64,000 bases of DNA, taken from NCBI GenBank assembly GCA_943737045.1, contig CALSFV010000038.1:186001-250000 (forward strand), in the 5' to 3' direction. How positions within the stretch are numbered: position 1 is the stretch's first letter; each line of letters opens with the position of its first letter. This DNA comes from Parapristionchus giblindavisi (taxonomy: Eukaryota > Nematoda > Chromadorea > Rhabditida > Diplogasteridae). A program made the position numbers and the translations under genes. The notes under the pieces are model-generated. The model saw nothing but the letters and a program-made list of their open reading frames with translations. It searched no databases and was not told where the DNA came from. Shown here one piece after another: positions 21,948-34,600 of the stretch.

Positions 21948-22980
21948 TTACAAGGGAAGTACAATAAATATCTTTTAGACTTTTGAAGAAGAGTATTTTT
22001 CCTCGATAGGTATAGACAATATATGGACGGAACCAAAAAATTAGCTGCGACCATGCACTTTTAGATTTTATATAATTAATCAAAGTTTGTGAAAAAATTC
22101 CTCATTTTTTGAAGAAAAAACGCACTGTGTAGGGGACAAGGAGCGTAGGAAACAAAGCGCTCCTGTAAGAGCAGTGAGGACATGGCAACATGGTATAGTG
22201 GTAGTGTGTACTCTTCTGGATCGTGCTGTGGGTGGTTCGAGTACACCTATAGACATTTTTCTTTTGCTCATTTTTAACAGTTTCGGACTTGTACGTTCGC
22301 TGAAAATTTTTTTTTTTAATTTCAGATATTTTTTTTCAGAACGTTCGTGCGTTCGTGCAATTTGTTCCTATTCCATTACATTTTTCATTATTTCCAATAT
22401 ATTTAGCATCTAATAACTTCTACGAAATATATCAACAAAACAAATTATTAAAATCATACATGTATCATAATATTTCAACAACAATGGCAGTTAACAAAAC
22501 AATTCCCGCGCAATCGACGATCACATATCGAGCATTTGATGAAATGAAAGTTGGACCAGGGTCTCTCACAGATTACAACAACATCTTAAAAGATGTCATC
22601 TTGAGCATGCACGAACGTTTTGAAAGTGAAAAAAAAACATTTTTTTCCATTTTTTTCCATCGAAAGTACAAGTCCGAGGCTGTTAAAAATGAGCAAAAGA
22701 AAAATGTCCATAAGTGTACTCGAACCAACGATAGCCCGATCCAGAAAAGTACACACTACCACTACACCACGCTGCCATGTTCTCCACAAGAGCGCTTTGT
22801 TTCCTACGCTCCTTGTCCCCTACACAGTGTGTTTTTTCTACAAAAAATGAGGAATTTTTTCACAAATTTTTTCACAAACGCAGCTAATTTTTTGGTTCCG
22901 TCCATATATTGCCTATTCCTATCGAGGAAAAATACTCTTATTCAAAAGTCTAAAAGATATTTCTTGTACTTCCCTTGTTA
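21948..22980. mobile_element. Foldback element FB7 (TTTACAAGGG termini) carrying tRNA-like arms
   Basis: The ends are TTTACAAGGGAAGTAC and GTACTTCCCTTGTTA, with arms of about 300-390 bp. Each arm contains a tRNA-like module with A and B boxes, at about 22181-22249 (+) and about 22700-22790 (-): GGTATAGTGGTAGTGTGTAC and GGTTCGA can be read. No clean acceptor stem was found. The loop (about 22450-22640) has an open, coding-looking stretch that I cannot identify. Confidence 0.8.
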
Positions 22981-23025
22981 GTGATATCATGCAATGAAAT
23001 AATATTAAATCATATATAATTTATC

Positions 23026-23320
23026 TTAAAGATGGAGACCCACGAGTTTTTTCGTAATAAGACTGTTCGGATAGTATGATAGAGATTCATCACACGAATC
23101 GAAAGACATATCTGATATTGATTCCCGATATGTTTAAAGCTCACTATGAGCATTGAAAGTACAACTTTCAAGGCATGTAGAGAGTGCTCATCGAATTTGC
23201 ATACTTTCTCTCTCATTTTCTCATTGTCCCTTACGCCAATTACCATATAATATAAACAATAGCCAGCATGCTTATCGTGGCGGGAGTCAGTCATGCCAAC
23301 TCATGGGTCCCCTTCTTTAA
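23026..23320. mobile_element. TTAA-flanked MITE (P family), copy 1
   Basis: 295 bp including flanking TTAA at both ends. Left terminus AGATGGAGACCCACGAGTTT and right terminus AACTCATGGGTCCCCTTCT form an imperfect inverted repeat of about 19 bp. The whole element matches the copy at 32244-32539 with few differences. The TTAA duplication is the hallmark of piggyBac-type transposases; there is no coding capacity. Confidence 0.85.
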
Positions 23321-23487
23321 TGAAAGTTTATCATTGAACTGAATGGTTATTTGTAGGAGAAAATGTGTCGTGGTCATTAGTTCAGACAATCTTAGGACAA
23401 GCTGGATCTTTCTGAAAATGAATTTGATCAATAAATTCGATAAGAGAATAGACATGTGCTAATTTGCGATAAATCGCGAATCGATAG

Positions 23488-23587
23488 TTCAGACCCCGAG
23501 CTAATTTTAACTCTCTCTCGGGGACAAAGAAAGTGAGAGAACATTGCCACAGTAAAGATTTTCAAATTAGCTCGGTTGTATCTTTAA
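23488..23587. mobile_element. Q-family MITE, copy 2 (one end decayed)
   Basis: The left flank is TTCA instead of TTAA and the right flank is TTAA. The interior CCCGAGCTAATTTT...AAATTAGCTCGG matches the family pattern. It lies in the intergenic space 3' of the transporter gene. Confidence 0.7.
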
Positions 23588-23712
23588 AATATTTAGAATT
23601 GGCAACTTTTCAAGGTGTAACACTGAGTTCTTGCTATTCATGGCTTGGGTTTTGTACTCTGACATTAAGAATGTTGTGGATGTGAGTGTAATCCTTACAT
23701 CTATCTCATCTA

Positions 23713-26700
23713 TCAATCTGCATCTTTTTCCGTCTTATCTTCCACAACCACATCTTTCTTCATCCTCTTTCCACTGTTACTCAACTGTTTCTCTGCTTGT
23801 TCCTAGATGATTCAATCAATATTGTAATATTGTCAATCAATAAACTAACTTTTGCAGACCCTGAAGTTTTCCCCCTATCAGATTTAATAATAATCCTTTT
23901 AGATTTGTTCTGAAATCTTTGAAAATAATTGATGTACAAACAAGTAATTATACCGATTTAGACCCATATTCAACAGTTGTTGGTTGAGCACTTGATTCCT
24001 GAACACGTCTTAGAGCAGGTGCAACAACGGCCACATCTTCCTCTTTAACACTTGATCTAGAAACGAGAACTTTCATTTAATTACGTAATATCAAGAATCA
24101 ATAAAAAGAAAACCAGAGAAAGTAATGAGTAAAAGGATTTTCATAGTTCCTCTCTACCTACTTTACTTCTAAAGATATCAAAATAACCAACGTGGGTGGT
24201 AGGAGATCGACCATATACACCGATAGAGGAACATTTCGACGAATTGTGAGTATAGTCAGGATTAGAATTACAATATGAAGAGGATACACTATTAACATTA
24301 AACGGAGGGTCTGCAATGATATGTGTTGATCGATTGACTGACTCGATAGGTACTTTCAATTAAAGAATTAAAAAATTTCTTACAGTTATTCCTTGTTGTC
24401 CAATGATTTTAGAGCTACCATAGACAGTTGCATACTAAATAAAAAGAATACATATTGAATGGATAAATGGATACCATTGATGTACAACAGTTCAACTGTT
24501 GTTTTCTGTGTTTTTTTCTATTTTTCAGTTTCATATTTTGCAAAAAAAAAGTCAATAAAAACAGAAACTAACCGAAACAGTGCTAATGAATGAGAATATG
24601 GGTATTCTTAATTTCGTTGGGCACATTTCCATTATTTGTAGGATTGCAGTTAAACTTGTAGCAGATGTCAGAGCTCGAACTAATCCACCAAAGACGAATG
24701 AAGGAGTTGAGAGTTTTGCTGTTAATCAATATTTAAATAATATGTGTTAACACAATGAATGAATGAAAAATAAAATGACAAATATTATATATGACATCAC
24801 ATGAGATTACAAATGACAAATAAAACAAAGGAAAATATCATTGTGGTGTGATTTGGTCAAGTAACTATTACATACATTTATTATCTAATATCAAGACTAG
24901 AACAACTACACTATACTATTTCGATATAAATAACAATAAAATGTTTACCAAAAACTGATAATTGATTGGTGCAAACTTGAAATTCTGTGCGGAGCTGAAA
25001 CATTTTTTTGGTTCATGTATTATTACTCAATAAATAGATTATCGCCCAAGAGAGAGACTAGTGTCATAAATATGAGAAACCCCCTTTTTAGCTTTGAAAT
25101 AGATATCTCATCCTGACCAATTTACAAATAAATATACAGTAATGTTGAAAAATATATAATATATGGTTGTAGATTACTATTTTCCAAGAGATCAGCAGGA
25201 GCTAAAGCGTAACTTACAATTGTTTTGACGATGAGAAGAATAATTAGTGTGAGTGATTGATACAAAATTAGAGCTTGAGTTGAGTCCATACTTAACGGTT
25301 GTATTATAAGTTAAATTTTATTTTATATAAATAAATAAATAAATATTTTAAAATTTAATCCAATTAATTAATTTAATTAAATTTTAAAATAAAATTTAAT
25401 AGAATTATAGATATCGGATGTGTGTTTCAAGCTATGATAAGGAACGACAGTAAAAGAAATAATCAAAAAAGTTTAAAATGAACGAATTTCAACTGACTTT
25501 CGACCAAGTATAATAATAATACATGCTGTTGTAGCAGCAACAAGCTGAACAAAGATCACATAAACTAATTTTTACTTTAAAAATTCACTTACCTTTCCTA
25601 TGTAAGCAGTAACATAATCAATGAATATTTCATTATAGAATACATCACATTCATAAGTAATTAGACCACACGAGAATCTCAAACAATTTATGACTAAACA
25701 TAGTTAATATAACTAGAATTTCTTACAAAATTAGAATGGTCACGATTATTCGATACATTGATTTTGATTGAATAAGACGAAACAGAAATTCTCTGATTCC
25801 TTTCTCATCAACATCCCTGATTAGTAATCATAATACAATAATAATATAAAATTGTGTCGACTATAAGCCAGATTAGTTCGCAACTCTACTTTCATACCCT
25901 TACTATACTCTGGTATTTCCAAGCAAGCATTCTACCGAAATTACGTCGCTGACTAGAAGTTTACTACAAGTGAATGAACATTTGACGAAATGCGTGCAAA
26001 CTTACATCTGGTTATAAGTAGGCTTGCAAGTCTACTTAAAATGGGAATGATAAGTAAACTACTAGTTTTGAAATACCAGAGTAATGGTTCAGTCACATAA
26101 TTCGATCTTTAACATACAAGAATGCCATATCCTCGAATATCTTTCGGGCGATTTTTCCGTGATTAATTTCATCTATCGATTTATTCATCTTCATCACATT
26201 TAATTCACTCTTGAGTATTATTTCTTCAGCCTTTTGAACTCTTTGACAGGCGACAAGATGTGATATCGACTCTTTCACCCAACTAAAATTGTTGTTCACT
26301 TATTTTATTTAAAAAAATAACAATAACTTACAAATATTGTACTACTAAAGCAAGAGCGAACAAACATCCACAAATTATGGCTGTACCTTGGAGTTCAAAG
26401 AAGTAACCAGCGATCAAAGACAGTGCCTCAAATAGAGATTTACTTTCCTATTGACTGTTTAGTCATACCGGAGATATGGTATAAAGGGACAGAATAAATG
26501 ATGTACTGATGAAATATCGAAAATGTCGTGGAAGCATTTCGAAAAGATTAACGGTCGAAGCGAGGAATACAATCTGAATGGAATAATTTGAATGAATATT
26601 AGAGGAGAAGAAGTTACGGCTGCTCCAATTGAATAGATAGAATAGGATAAGTAATAAACAGCAGTTCTTGGAACTAGAGCAAGAGGAACACATGCTATAC

Positions 26701-28415
26701 AACATAGACATAACGCTATTTGTATTAGGCGGCCGCGTCCCAATATCCTTAAATTAAAAAAAAATGTTTAAAGACGAAGAGAAATTATTCAACCGTTCCA
26801 AAATCGGTGCTAGTGCTGAAACACAAACAGTCGCAACCAGATTAATCAATTTATGTAGCTCTATACTGATTCCGGAAGTATTCCACTGAAATCATTAATT
26901 ATACTTGTATTAAATTTATTAAATTTATTGACCATTTTAATCAATTTTGTGGGTTTATCAAAAAGAAGTGTACTATCACAGCTGCAGTAGGGTTGGGTGG
27001 ACATAGAAGATAGTGTCGAATTCCATTTTTTAATACTATCAATAACAGTTCTGCAATTTTTGTATTGTTTTTGCATTATATAAATATTTTATATGTAAAT
27101 CTAAATGAATTTTAATATGAAGCGATAAATCTTACATGTAATTAAGTAGAATAAATGGCAGAGCAATTAGAAATATATGGGCCATTAATGCAGAGCGAAT
27201 GGCTTTAAAGCGACCTGTTAAAGGTTAAAGATGAATACGATTCATTATGCCAACAAGTTATGTTATCTTGCGTAGTTATTATACACAGACGATGTTAGTA
27301 TCAATAGAAAAGAAAGAAAAAGCCTTAAATAGAGGATTCCTGAATACCATATCGTTTGAGTACTTCATCATAGGTCACACGTGGAGATCCATCGAAAAGT
27401 CCCTCTGTTTTAATTCTAAAATTTAATAATTGCAATTCAAATAATGACTGATTTAATGACCTTCGACGTCTCTCGGAGAAAGATGAACCCTGACTGAAAC
27501 AATATTCAGAGTTTTTAGCTTTATAAAATGAAGGATATTATAGCACAATAATCGCTTACGTTGCAGTTTTCGTAGACAGTTGTGATGTACTGTAAATTGT
27601 AGTTTATTAAATATTTTTTCTTAATGAATTATTACCATGGACGTGATTTTATCACATCTACAGCCGTCTTTGCATCGGAATTTTCCTTTGATTCATCCTT
27701 TCCCTTTTTCGTCACAATAGGCTCCGCAGGACCTCTTCAAATAAATTTTGTTATATAGTCCGTATAAAATGCTACTGGCTGCTAAACAGAGGAACAACTA
27801 TCGATTAACTCTCTACTTTTTCCTCCCTTCGTTCCTCGCTCTCTCTCTGATCTATACCTACTATCTCGTTTGGATTCCCTCTCTAAACATAGAAACACAT
27901 TGTAGCTGTGACTGACTACTCTCGTACCAAACAAACAAGTGTATTTTATACGTTCAATAATTCAGTATAAATCATTGTTCACTATCAATGGATGTCTCAT
28001 TGTCAGAGATATATCATGATTAAATTTGTTTATTAAATTATGATTAATAAAATTACCTAGCGGATTCTTCTTTCTCTTCTTCTTGTGATGTTGTAAGTCG
28101 TGAAATTGATTTCATAACACTAAAGTGATCATTTTCATTTCACAATCGATGCACCCATCGATATTTTACACAGATACATATAGGGACGATATCAAAGACA
28201 TCGAACTATTCAGTGAACTAACAAAAGAGTACCATGGGAAATTTCCATAGCGTCAAGGTTTTCGCGAAAAAAGTGACTTTATTTCGTTGTGGCATCATCA
28301 TAATTTGAAACTTCGTTTAAGAAAATGAATTCATTAACAACCTTGATTCTTTAACTGTATCTCTTGAAGCTATTTTTCCTGCATTTGTTCGCTCATGGTT
28401 TGTTATAGTTGACAT
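23713..28415 (-). CDS. SLC22-like major facilitator transporter, 697 aa, 24 exons
   Basis: Minus-strand exons: 28342-28415 (ATG), 28057-28119, 27858-27878 (21-nt microexon), 27636-27734, 27560-27589, 27461-27493, 27348-27415, 27136-27214, 26933-27050, 26794-26885, 26618-26747, 26469-26573, 26332-26426, 26118-26282, 25727-25816, 25593-25677, 25498-25544, 25218-25290, 24949-24994, 24573-24718, 24384-24434, 24162-24352, 23954-24056 and 23713-23802 (TGA). The phases close at every junction. A charged N-terminal region of about 140 residues precedes TM1 (ALMAHIFLIALPFILL). The following loop is Cys-containing, as in organic cation/anion transporters. Then come LERILGRGRL (MFS motif A-like), a WVKESISHL segment at the ESPRWL position, TM7-8 with GLITYECDV and IIIILGR, EMCPTKLR at the E-x-x-PT-x-R position, and a charged C-tail. 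It is probably a plasma-membrane organic-ion carrier; substrate unknown. The weakest junctions are 24162-24352 (two open frames) and 25498-25544. Confidence 0.75.
25908..26081. mobile_element. MITE of the CTCTGGTATTTC family, copy 2 (transporter intron)
   Basis: Termini CTCTGGTATTTCC and GAAATACCAGAG. It shares internal blocks with the copy at 3317-3519 in the same orientation. 174 bp, non-coding. Confidence 0.8.
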
Positions 28416-29990
28416 CGTCTTATCTTCTTCTATCTGAACAGTTATTCATTCAGTCATTCAATTTATTCATATGAAAATTCGGAACTTTTGAACTTCATAA
28501 GTTTACATGACACCGTCCAATAATAAATTACAACAAACACTTCATCACACCAATGGAGTTCTGTTGTACTCTGATATCTATTAATAACTATGGTACATTG
28601 TCGTCATAATGAAATGAGAAAGAACGTGCTCATCCTTTAAGGTCTAGTGCTTGATAAAAGAGCTTATTCATGCGTTCAGAAACATGAAAACAAACCTTAA
28701 TATCTTCATTCTTGTTCTTCATACCGACTGTTTCCTTCACAATTCAATGGATAAAATGAGACGAATGAATATGACTCTACAATTATGATTTATGCTAATT
28801 TGATAATCAATTAGCAAAAAAAGATAATTTTACTATACATAGTTTTACTAATTTTATAATTTTACTATACTATACATACATACATATTACTATACTATAC
28901 TATTTTACTATACTTTACTATTGTTATGTTCGTGCAAATCTCTTACATTTTGCGAATGCAAATTTCAAGAGATATGCAAAAAGTTAGAGACCACTCATTA
29001 GTCCCTTCATGGGTTCGAGTCCTATATTTCCCTAATTTTAAATTTAAAAAAAAAACGCACTTTTGTGCCCCTTTGACTATTATTAAAAAAATTGGGGACT
29101 TACCACGAAAACATTTGAAGTTTGTTTTATTTATTTTTCAGATTTGACCTTTAATATATTCTCGATTTATCTTGCTCATCAAACAATAATCCTAATCGCT
29201 TTCAGTCATAAGTCTCCACGAAGCAAACATGAGACACAGAATCATTTATTCAAATCGATTCACAATTCAAATGTTTAACATTTACCATGCAAAGCCATTA
29301 CTGACACTGGTCATTAGAGTGGTTTCAATGAGGAAATGTTAGCAAATTAATCGGTATTTTTAGTATTTTTTTATGAATCGTAGATTAATCTTTTATGTTA
29401 CACGTAGCTTTCATGATCATCTATTGTATCTACCACACATCTAACAACTTCTATAATCATATACGGTGTTTGGCCATTACTCAAGATAGCTAGAATGCAT
29501 TAGTTAAAAGTATATATAAAGATGGTCGTTGACACCTGATTATATTATATTATTCATTCCATTTCCTCCTTTTGAAGTCTCTTTCGTGTTTGGTTCACTC
29601 GATACAATCACTCATAAATCAATGACCACTCCGCCTTCTTCTTTATCCGGTCTTCCAAAGTTAACCTATAATGACATAATCTTGAACATTAAAGAAATGA
29701 TGATAAATCTCTCATGATATACACACAACTCCTCCTATCTTCATCTAACTAAATGATCCTCTTCGTACGTGATTATATCATAATCTTCATCTGTCTCATC
29801 TTGTGAGAGACACTCTCACAGGATCGAGTTTACCCATGGGGGCCATTTTTTTCTGTTTTGGAAATGACTGTTTTATGCACATAACGGTATAATTTGTCGC
29901 TCAGTCGCTAGCCGGCGACACCGTTCTTTTACTCCTGCTTTTGATACCAGTACCAATTGGACTAGGCTTGGTTGGCCTGTTGGAGTGGTC
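28416..29990. other. Intergenic region upstream of the transporter gene
   Basis: It holds the presumptive transporter promoter on the minus strand. A low-complexity ACTATACT/TACATACA tract lies near 28825-28925. A B-box-like GGGTTCGAGTCC at about 29010 has no matching tRNA fold. No exon recognised. Confidence 0.45.
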
Positions 29991-30077
29991 TTCTGGCAAG
30001 AGACATGCCGAGTGCGGGGTTCGAACCCGGGAGCTTGCGAAGCACAGTCGGACTCCCTACCGACTACGCTACGCCCC
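29990..30077 (-). repeat. tRNA-like sequence, probable SINE head
   Basis: On the minus strand an A-box-like TAGCGTAGTCGGTAGGG and a perfect T-arm CGGGTTCGAACCCCG-like segment are present with tRNA spacing. The 5' GGGGGCG has no complementary 3' strand, so an intact tRNA is not supported. It is best read as a tRNA-derived retroposon fragment. Confidence 0.55.
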
Positions 30078-30450
30078 CATTTTATGCTACTTCGACCGTG
30101 CTCATTTGTGAGATGTTATCACTTTTCAAACATCGTAATCTAAAATACCACTTTTGACCTGATGGAAATATATTACTTTCATATATGTTATATGTGGTAA
30201 ATGCTGAAAACGATGAACATGGATGCCATCCAAAATTTTTGATCCTGAAACATCCTGAAACGACTTTAAATTTTAGTTCGCTTATTTGTTCGTCTGGGTT
30301 CAAAAATATATACAAAATGTATGTATTACGAATTAGATCGAGTTTTGATTTACATGGTTGATTTTCATATTTGCGCTGATCAGTTACTATCACGTGGTAC
30401 TAGAACATCATGTCAGACAAACTCGCTCTGGGTTTTTATTCACCACTGAA

Positions 30451-30777
30451 ATAATGTAATGGCTCGTTAAAAAATCGTGGAAAACCGAAATCGGCGACTT
30501 TCCACCCGTTAAAAAAGTACCCGGAAAGTCGAAAATGGAAAAACGAAATTTGAATTCGCGCGCGCGCAAAGAGGTGCGGGAATTCAAATTAAGAATTTTC
30601 GTCATCAATTTTTAGCAGATAATATGGAAATTCGACTCGGAAAGTCGGAATTTGAATTCCCGCACCTCGCGAATTCAAATATCGTGTTTCCATTTTCGAC
30701 TTTCCGGGTACTTTTTAAACGGGTGGAAAGTCGCCGATTTCGGTTTTCCACTATTATTTAACGAGCCATTACATTAT
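30451..30777. mobile_element. Foldback element FB8 (327 bp)
   Basis: Ends ATAATGTAATGGCTCGTTAA and TTAACGAGCCATTACATTAT are exact inverses. Arms of about 110-140 bp continue through GGCGACTTTCCACCCG, GTACCCGGAAAGTCGAAAAT and GAATTCCCGCACCTC-type blocks. A GCGCGCGCGC run lies in the left arm. A short loop is near 30590-30640. Confidence 0.9.
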
Positions 30778-31117
30778 CCCCAACCGTTTTAAGTGCCGAA
30801 GAGTAAGTCAGGTCAAGGGGGATATTGCTCGCAATTTCTTATTTTTCCGTCTCTGAGAGATATTTTTCCCCATTCAAGAAAATGATAAAACTCGAACTTG
30901 TTGATTGAAGTACACCCACGAAAGCGTTGTTATCGTAAATCAAGACTGCTTGACAGATGGAAGTACACCTCCAGGCAGTCTAAAGTCTTGTGGGGGATTC
31001 GAATGTTGATATAATATATATGGTAGACATTGCATGTTACTGAGTTCTAGCTTCCGTTGCATAATTAATCATGTGTAATGGAAATCCGGTGGAGTAACAG
31101 AAAAATAATATCTGTAG

Positions 31118-31205
31118 TTAAAGGTACACCCCGTGCAAATTTTGCAACGTTCTCGCGTAGACAAAGAAAGCAAAAGGTCATTGCCAGAGCAGAGAGCTTA
31201 CTATT
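31118..31205. mobile_element. Q-family MITE, copy 3 (right end lost)
   Basis: Starts TTAAAGGTACACCCCGTGCAAATTT and continues into GTTCTCGCG...GACAAAGAAAGC...TTGCCAGAGCAGAGAG. It then stops matching the family, with no right-hand TTAA. Confidence 0.65.
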
Positions 31206-31281
31206 AGGTTTGCCTTTTTTTCAATTCAAAATGACTCTTTTGAGCAATTCATTTTGAGTGTGGTCAGATAACATAGGAGAC

Positions 31282-31520
31282 ATCATCTCACTCTTTGGGA
31301 GCACTAAGAGATTGGAATAGGAAAGCAATAAAGACTCTGAAGAAATATAGTCAACTTTAATTGTTGTCGATAAATCAGACACGGCGAACATCTAAGTGCT
31401 ATAGAAAGGTTTCTTCGTTTTCTGTACAAGAATTAAAAGGTGTCTGAATTTCGGTGGAATGTGTCTTTATTGCTTCTCTATTCCTATTTCTTTTTGCTCG
31501 CCAAGAGTGAAGTGATAACA
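31282..31520. mobile_element. Degenerate inverted-repeat element
   Basis: The left arm (CTCACTCTTTGGGAGC...GGAATAGGAAAGCAATAAAGAC) and the right arm (GTCTTTATTGCTTCTCTATTCC...GCCAAGAGTGAAGTGAT) are inverted with several mismatches over about 54 bases. It lies just upstream of srx-B. Confidence 0.6.
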
Positions 31521-31683
31521 TCTCAGAAATCAGCCTGGTCGAAATAGTAAAAAAACAGTTACCAAAAACCGTCGAAAAGTATGGTGCATTAGATTAATCG
31601 GAGAGGCTCTCATATTTCTAACATTACATCAGCATACATCTATCATATTTAAATATATTTTTGTTCATTTATTTAAGATAATC

Positions 31684-34600
31684 ATGAATTCTGTTCCATT
31701 CTCAATTGATATTAATACCAATGATCCAGTAAACGACCAAATAGCTGGATCAATACTATTCGCGGTATGTATATCAATGGTTTAAACTAACTCAAATCTA
31801 TTCTTACAGTTGGGATTTATTGGATTATTCATCAACTTGTGTGGAGTTTTTCTATCATTTCGAGTTCCGACTATGCGGTCATCTTTCGGTCAATTCATTC
31901 TAAAATATTAAGTAATTTTAATCTTTATATTTGATTTCAGGTCGATTAATGGCCACTCATTGTCTCGCAGATGCTGGAGTTCTTTTTGTGTTTACATTCT
32001 GGTGTGCCCCAAGAACATTTTGGTCAGTGTAGTTCTCCTTGAATATGACTTTTCACTTGTTATCGACGATGAAAGACAAAACGATCGATTATATCGCAAC
32101 GATCTCTCTATTCTATTGTTCTCATAGAAAGATGGATTAGAAGAGATACATAAAGAGGATATACAGTTTCGCCAGAAAGTATTCGGACACTTCATTTTTT
32201 TATAACGTTTGATCCAGGAAAGCAATCAAGCTGATCTTTTGAGTTAAAGATGGAGACCCACGAGTTTTTTCGTAATAAGACTGTACGGATAGAATGATAG
32301 AGATTCACCACACGAATCGAAAGACATATCTGGTAATGATTCCCGATATGTTTAAAGCTCACTATGCGCATTGAAAGTATAACTTTCAAGTCATGTAGAG
32401 AGTGCCCATCCGATTTGCATACTTGACTCTCTCATTTTCTCATTATCCCTTACGCCAATTACCATATAATATAAACACTAGCCAACATGCTTATCGTGGC
32501 AGGAATCAGTCATGCCAACTCATGGGTCCCCTTCATTAATGTAGAGAATTTATCAAGGAATATTACCATGATGTGTTTGTGTAATTAACTTAGTTAATTT
32601 TTGCGTAGTGATGACGCTACCGAAGTACACTTTTTGGAAAATTCCCATTTATTTAGTGAAAAGCCCTGTTCTTCGGCAACACTGTGAGAGTGGAGACCCC
32701 CACTAGGGCTGTACAGTCAAACAATCCGGAATGGCTCCGACTCCGATTTCAAGCTGTGGCAGGGTTGCAACTTTGACCTCCAAAATTTATTACTCGGCTT
32801 CTAGATGTGACAACGACCCGTTCTAAGCGCCAAAATGATGCTAGTGGCGAGTAATATTTAACCCCGGAATATTGTAGGCATAGCTCGTCATTAGCCCTCA
32901 GGGCTCAAAAAAAAAATTTTTTTGGAAGGACTGATTTTAAGACCCTACCGTTCAGAGGGCAGGTCTTCTAAAATTATGGTTTCAGCGCATGCAGCTTTGC
33001 AATGTATCATGTATTTATTTTCCTTATTTTGGTTTAGTTCCGATTCCTTTCAGACCCGCAGCAAACGTTCTACTGAGGTATACTCGGTTGTAGCGGGTAA
33101 AGATCAAAATACAAAGTTCAAAGATCAAAGTTTAGTAATAGTGTAAAAACGTTTGTGAACATCTCTAACATGCATTGGTACTTTTAAACTAAGAGATTTC
33201 ATCAATAGAGGCCCAGGGACGAGAGCGGGAAGAGAGAAAGCGCAAGAGCGCACACCGAGTTGACCTCAGCATATCTTTTGCTGCGGGTCTGAAAGGAATG
33301 GGACCTAAACCAAAATAAGGAAAATAAATGTATGATACATTGCTAAGCTGCATGAGAAGGAACCATAGTTTTATAAGACCTGCCCTCTAAACAGTACGGT
33401 CTCAAAATCAGTCTTTCTAAAAAATTATTATTTATACCCTGAGGGCGAATGGCGTGCTATGACTACCATAATCTGGGTCTAAGCATTACTCGCCACTAGC
33501 ATCATTTTGGCGCTTTGAACGGGTCGTTATCACATCTAGAAGCCGAGTGATAAATTTTGGAGGTCAAAGTTGCAACCCTGCCACATCTTGAAATCGGTGT
33601 CGGAGCCATTCCGGATTGTTTGACTGTACAGCCCTAGTGGGGGTCTCCACTCTCACAGTGTTGCCGAAGAACAGGGCTTTTCACTAAATAAATGGGAATT
33701 TTCCAAAAAGTGTACTTCGGTAGCGTCATCACTACGCAAAAATTAACTAAGTTAATTACACCAACACATCATGGTAATATTCCTTGGTAAATTCTCTACA
33801 TTCACTCAAAAGATCAGCTTGATTGCTTTCCTGGATCAAAAGTTATAAATAAATGAAAAAGTGTCCGATTACTTTCTGGCGATACTGTACGATCTTTTCA
33901 AGTATTTAAACGACTTTTTTTGTTTAATACAATATCACATGAAAAATATGTACATTACATCTCGGTCGAACGTTCAGTGCGCCATGCAGCATCACATCTC
34001 AAGGAGTGAAAAAAGATTCTCTAAAAATATAGGTGCACCCGAATACCGTAATCAGATCTGAAACTTAGTTGCAGCACCAGAAAGATAATGGAAATCAGAT
34101 CGTATCGTACATACCCGCGTGGCGTGGTGACAAATGCTGGCTATTAACCACTGAGCTATGATATTCAAGTGCATGTTTATTGTAAAATGGAAACTCGAAT
34201 TTAGGAATTTGATTTCGTTCAAAACATCCAAAAGCGAACTAGAAGGAGGATAAATATCCTTAATTTCAGGGGTTTCACAGATCACGATTCACTTCTCAGT
34301 AAACGTGTTGGACAAGTTTCACTATATTTTTGGTGCTTATTTTTTCTTCTTCATCGATTTAGCATATTTCTCTGCGTTTTCATCGAAAATGGTACATGAA
34401 ATGGAGTTGTTATCACATTTTAGGTTCGTTTCAATCTACTCTCAACTCTTCATCGCCTTCAATCGATTTTCTCTTTTATACATACCAAAATTATACAAAT
34501 CGGTTTGTTACCGCACCATTCTGAAAAATACAAGGGTTTTTAGGTATTTCAAACACGGACGCGTTATGTTGTAGTTGGTTATTGTTCAATATGCCTATTG

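Noticed and set aside
24141..24359. Ser/Asn-rich ORF as an independent gene
   Set aside because: It is the alternative frame of a transporter exon whose other frame fits both splice phases and encodes membrane segments.
29990..30077. Possible tRNA gene on the minus strand
   Set aside because: The T arm is perfect, but the 5' GGGGGCG lacks a 3' partner, so a functional tRNA is not supported.
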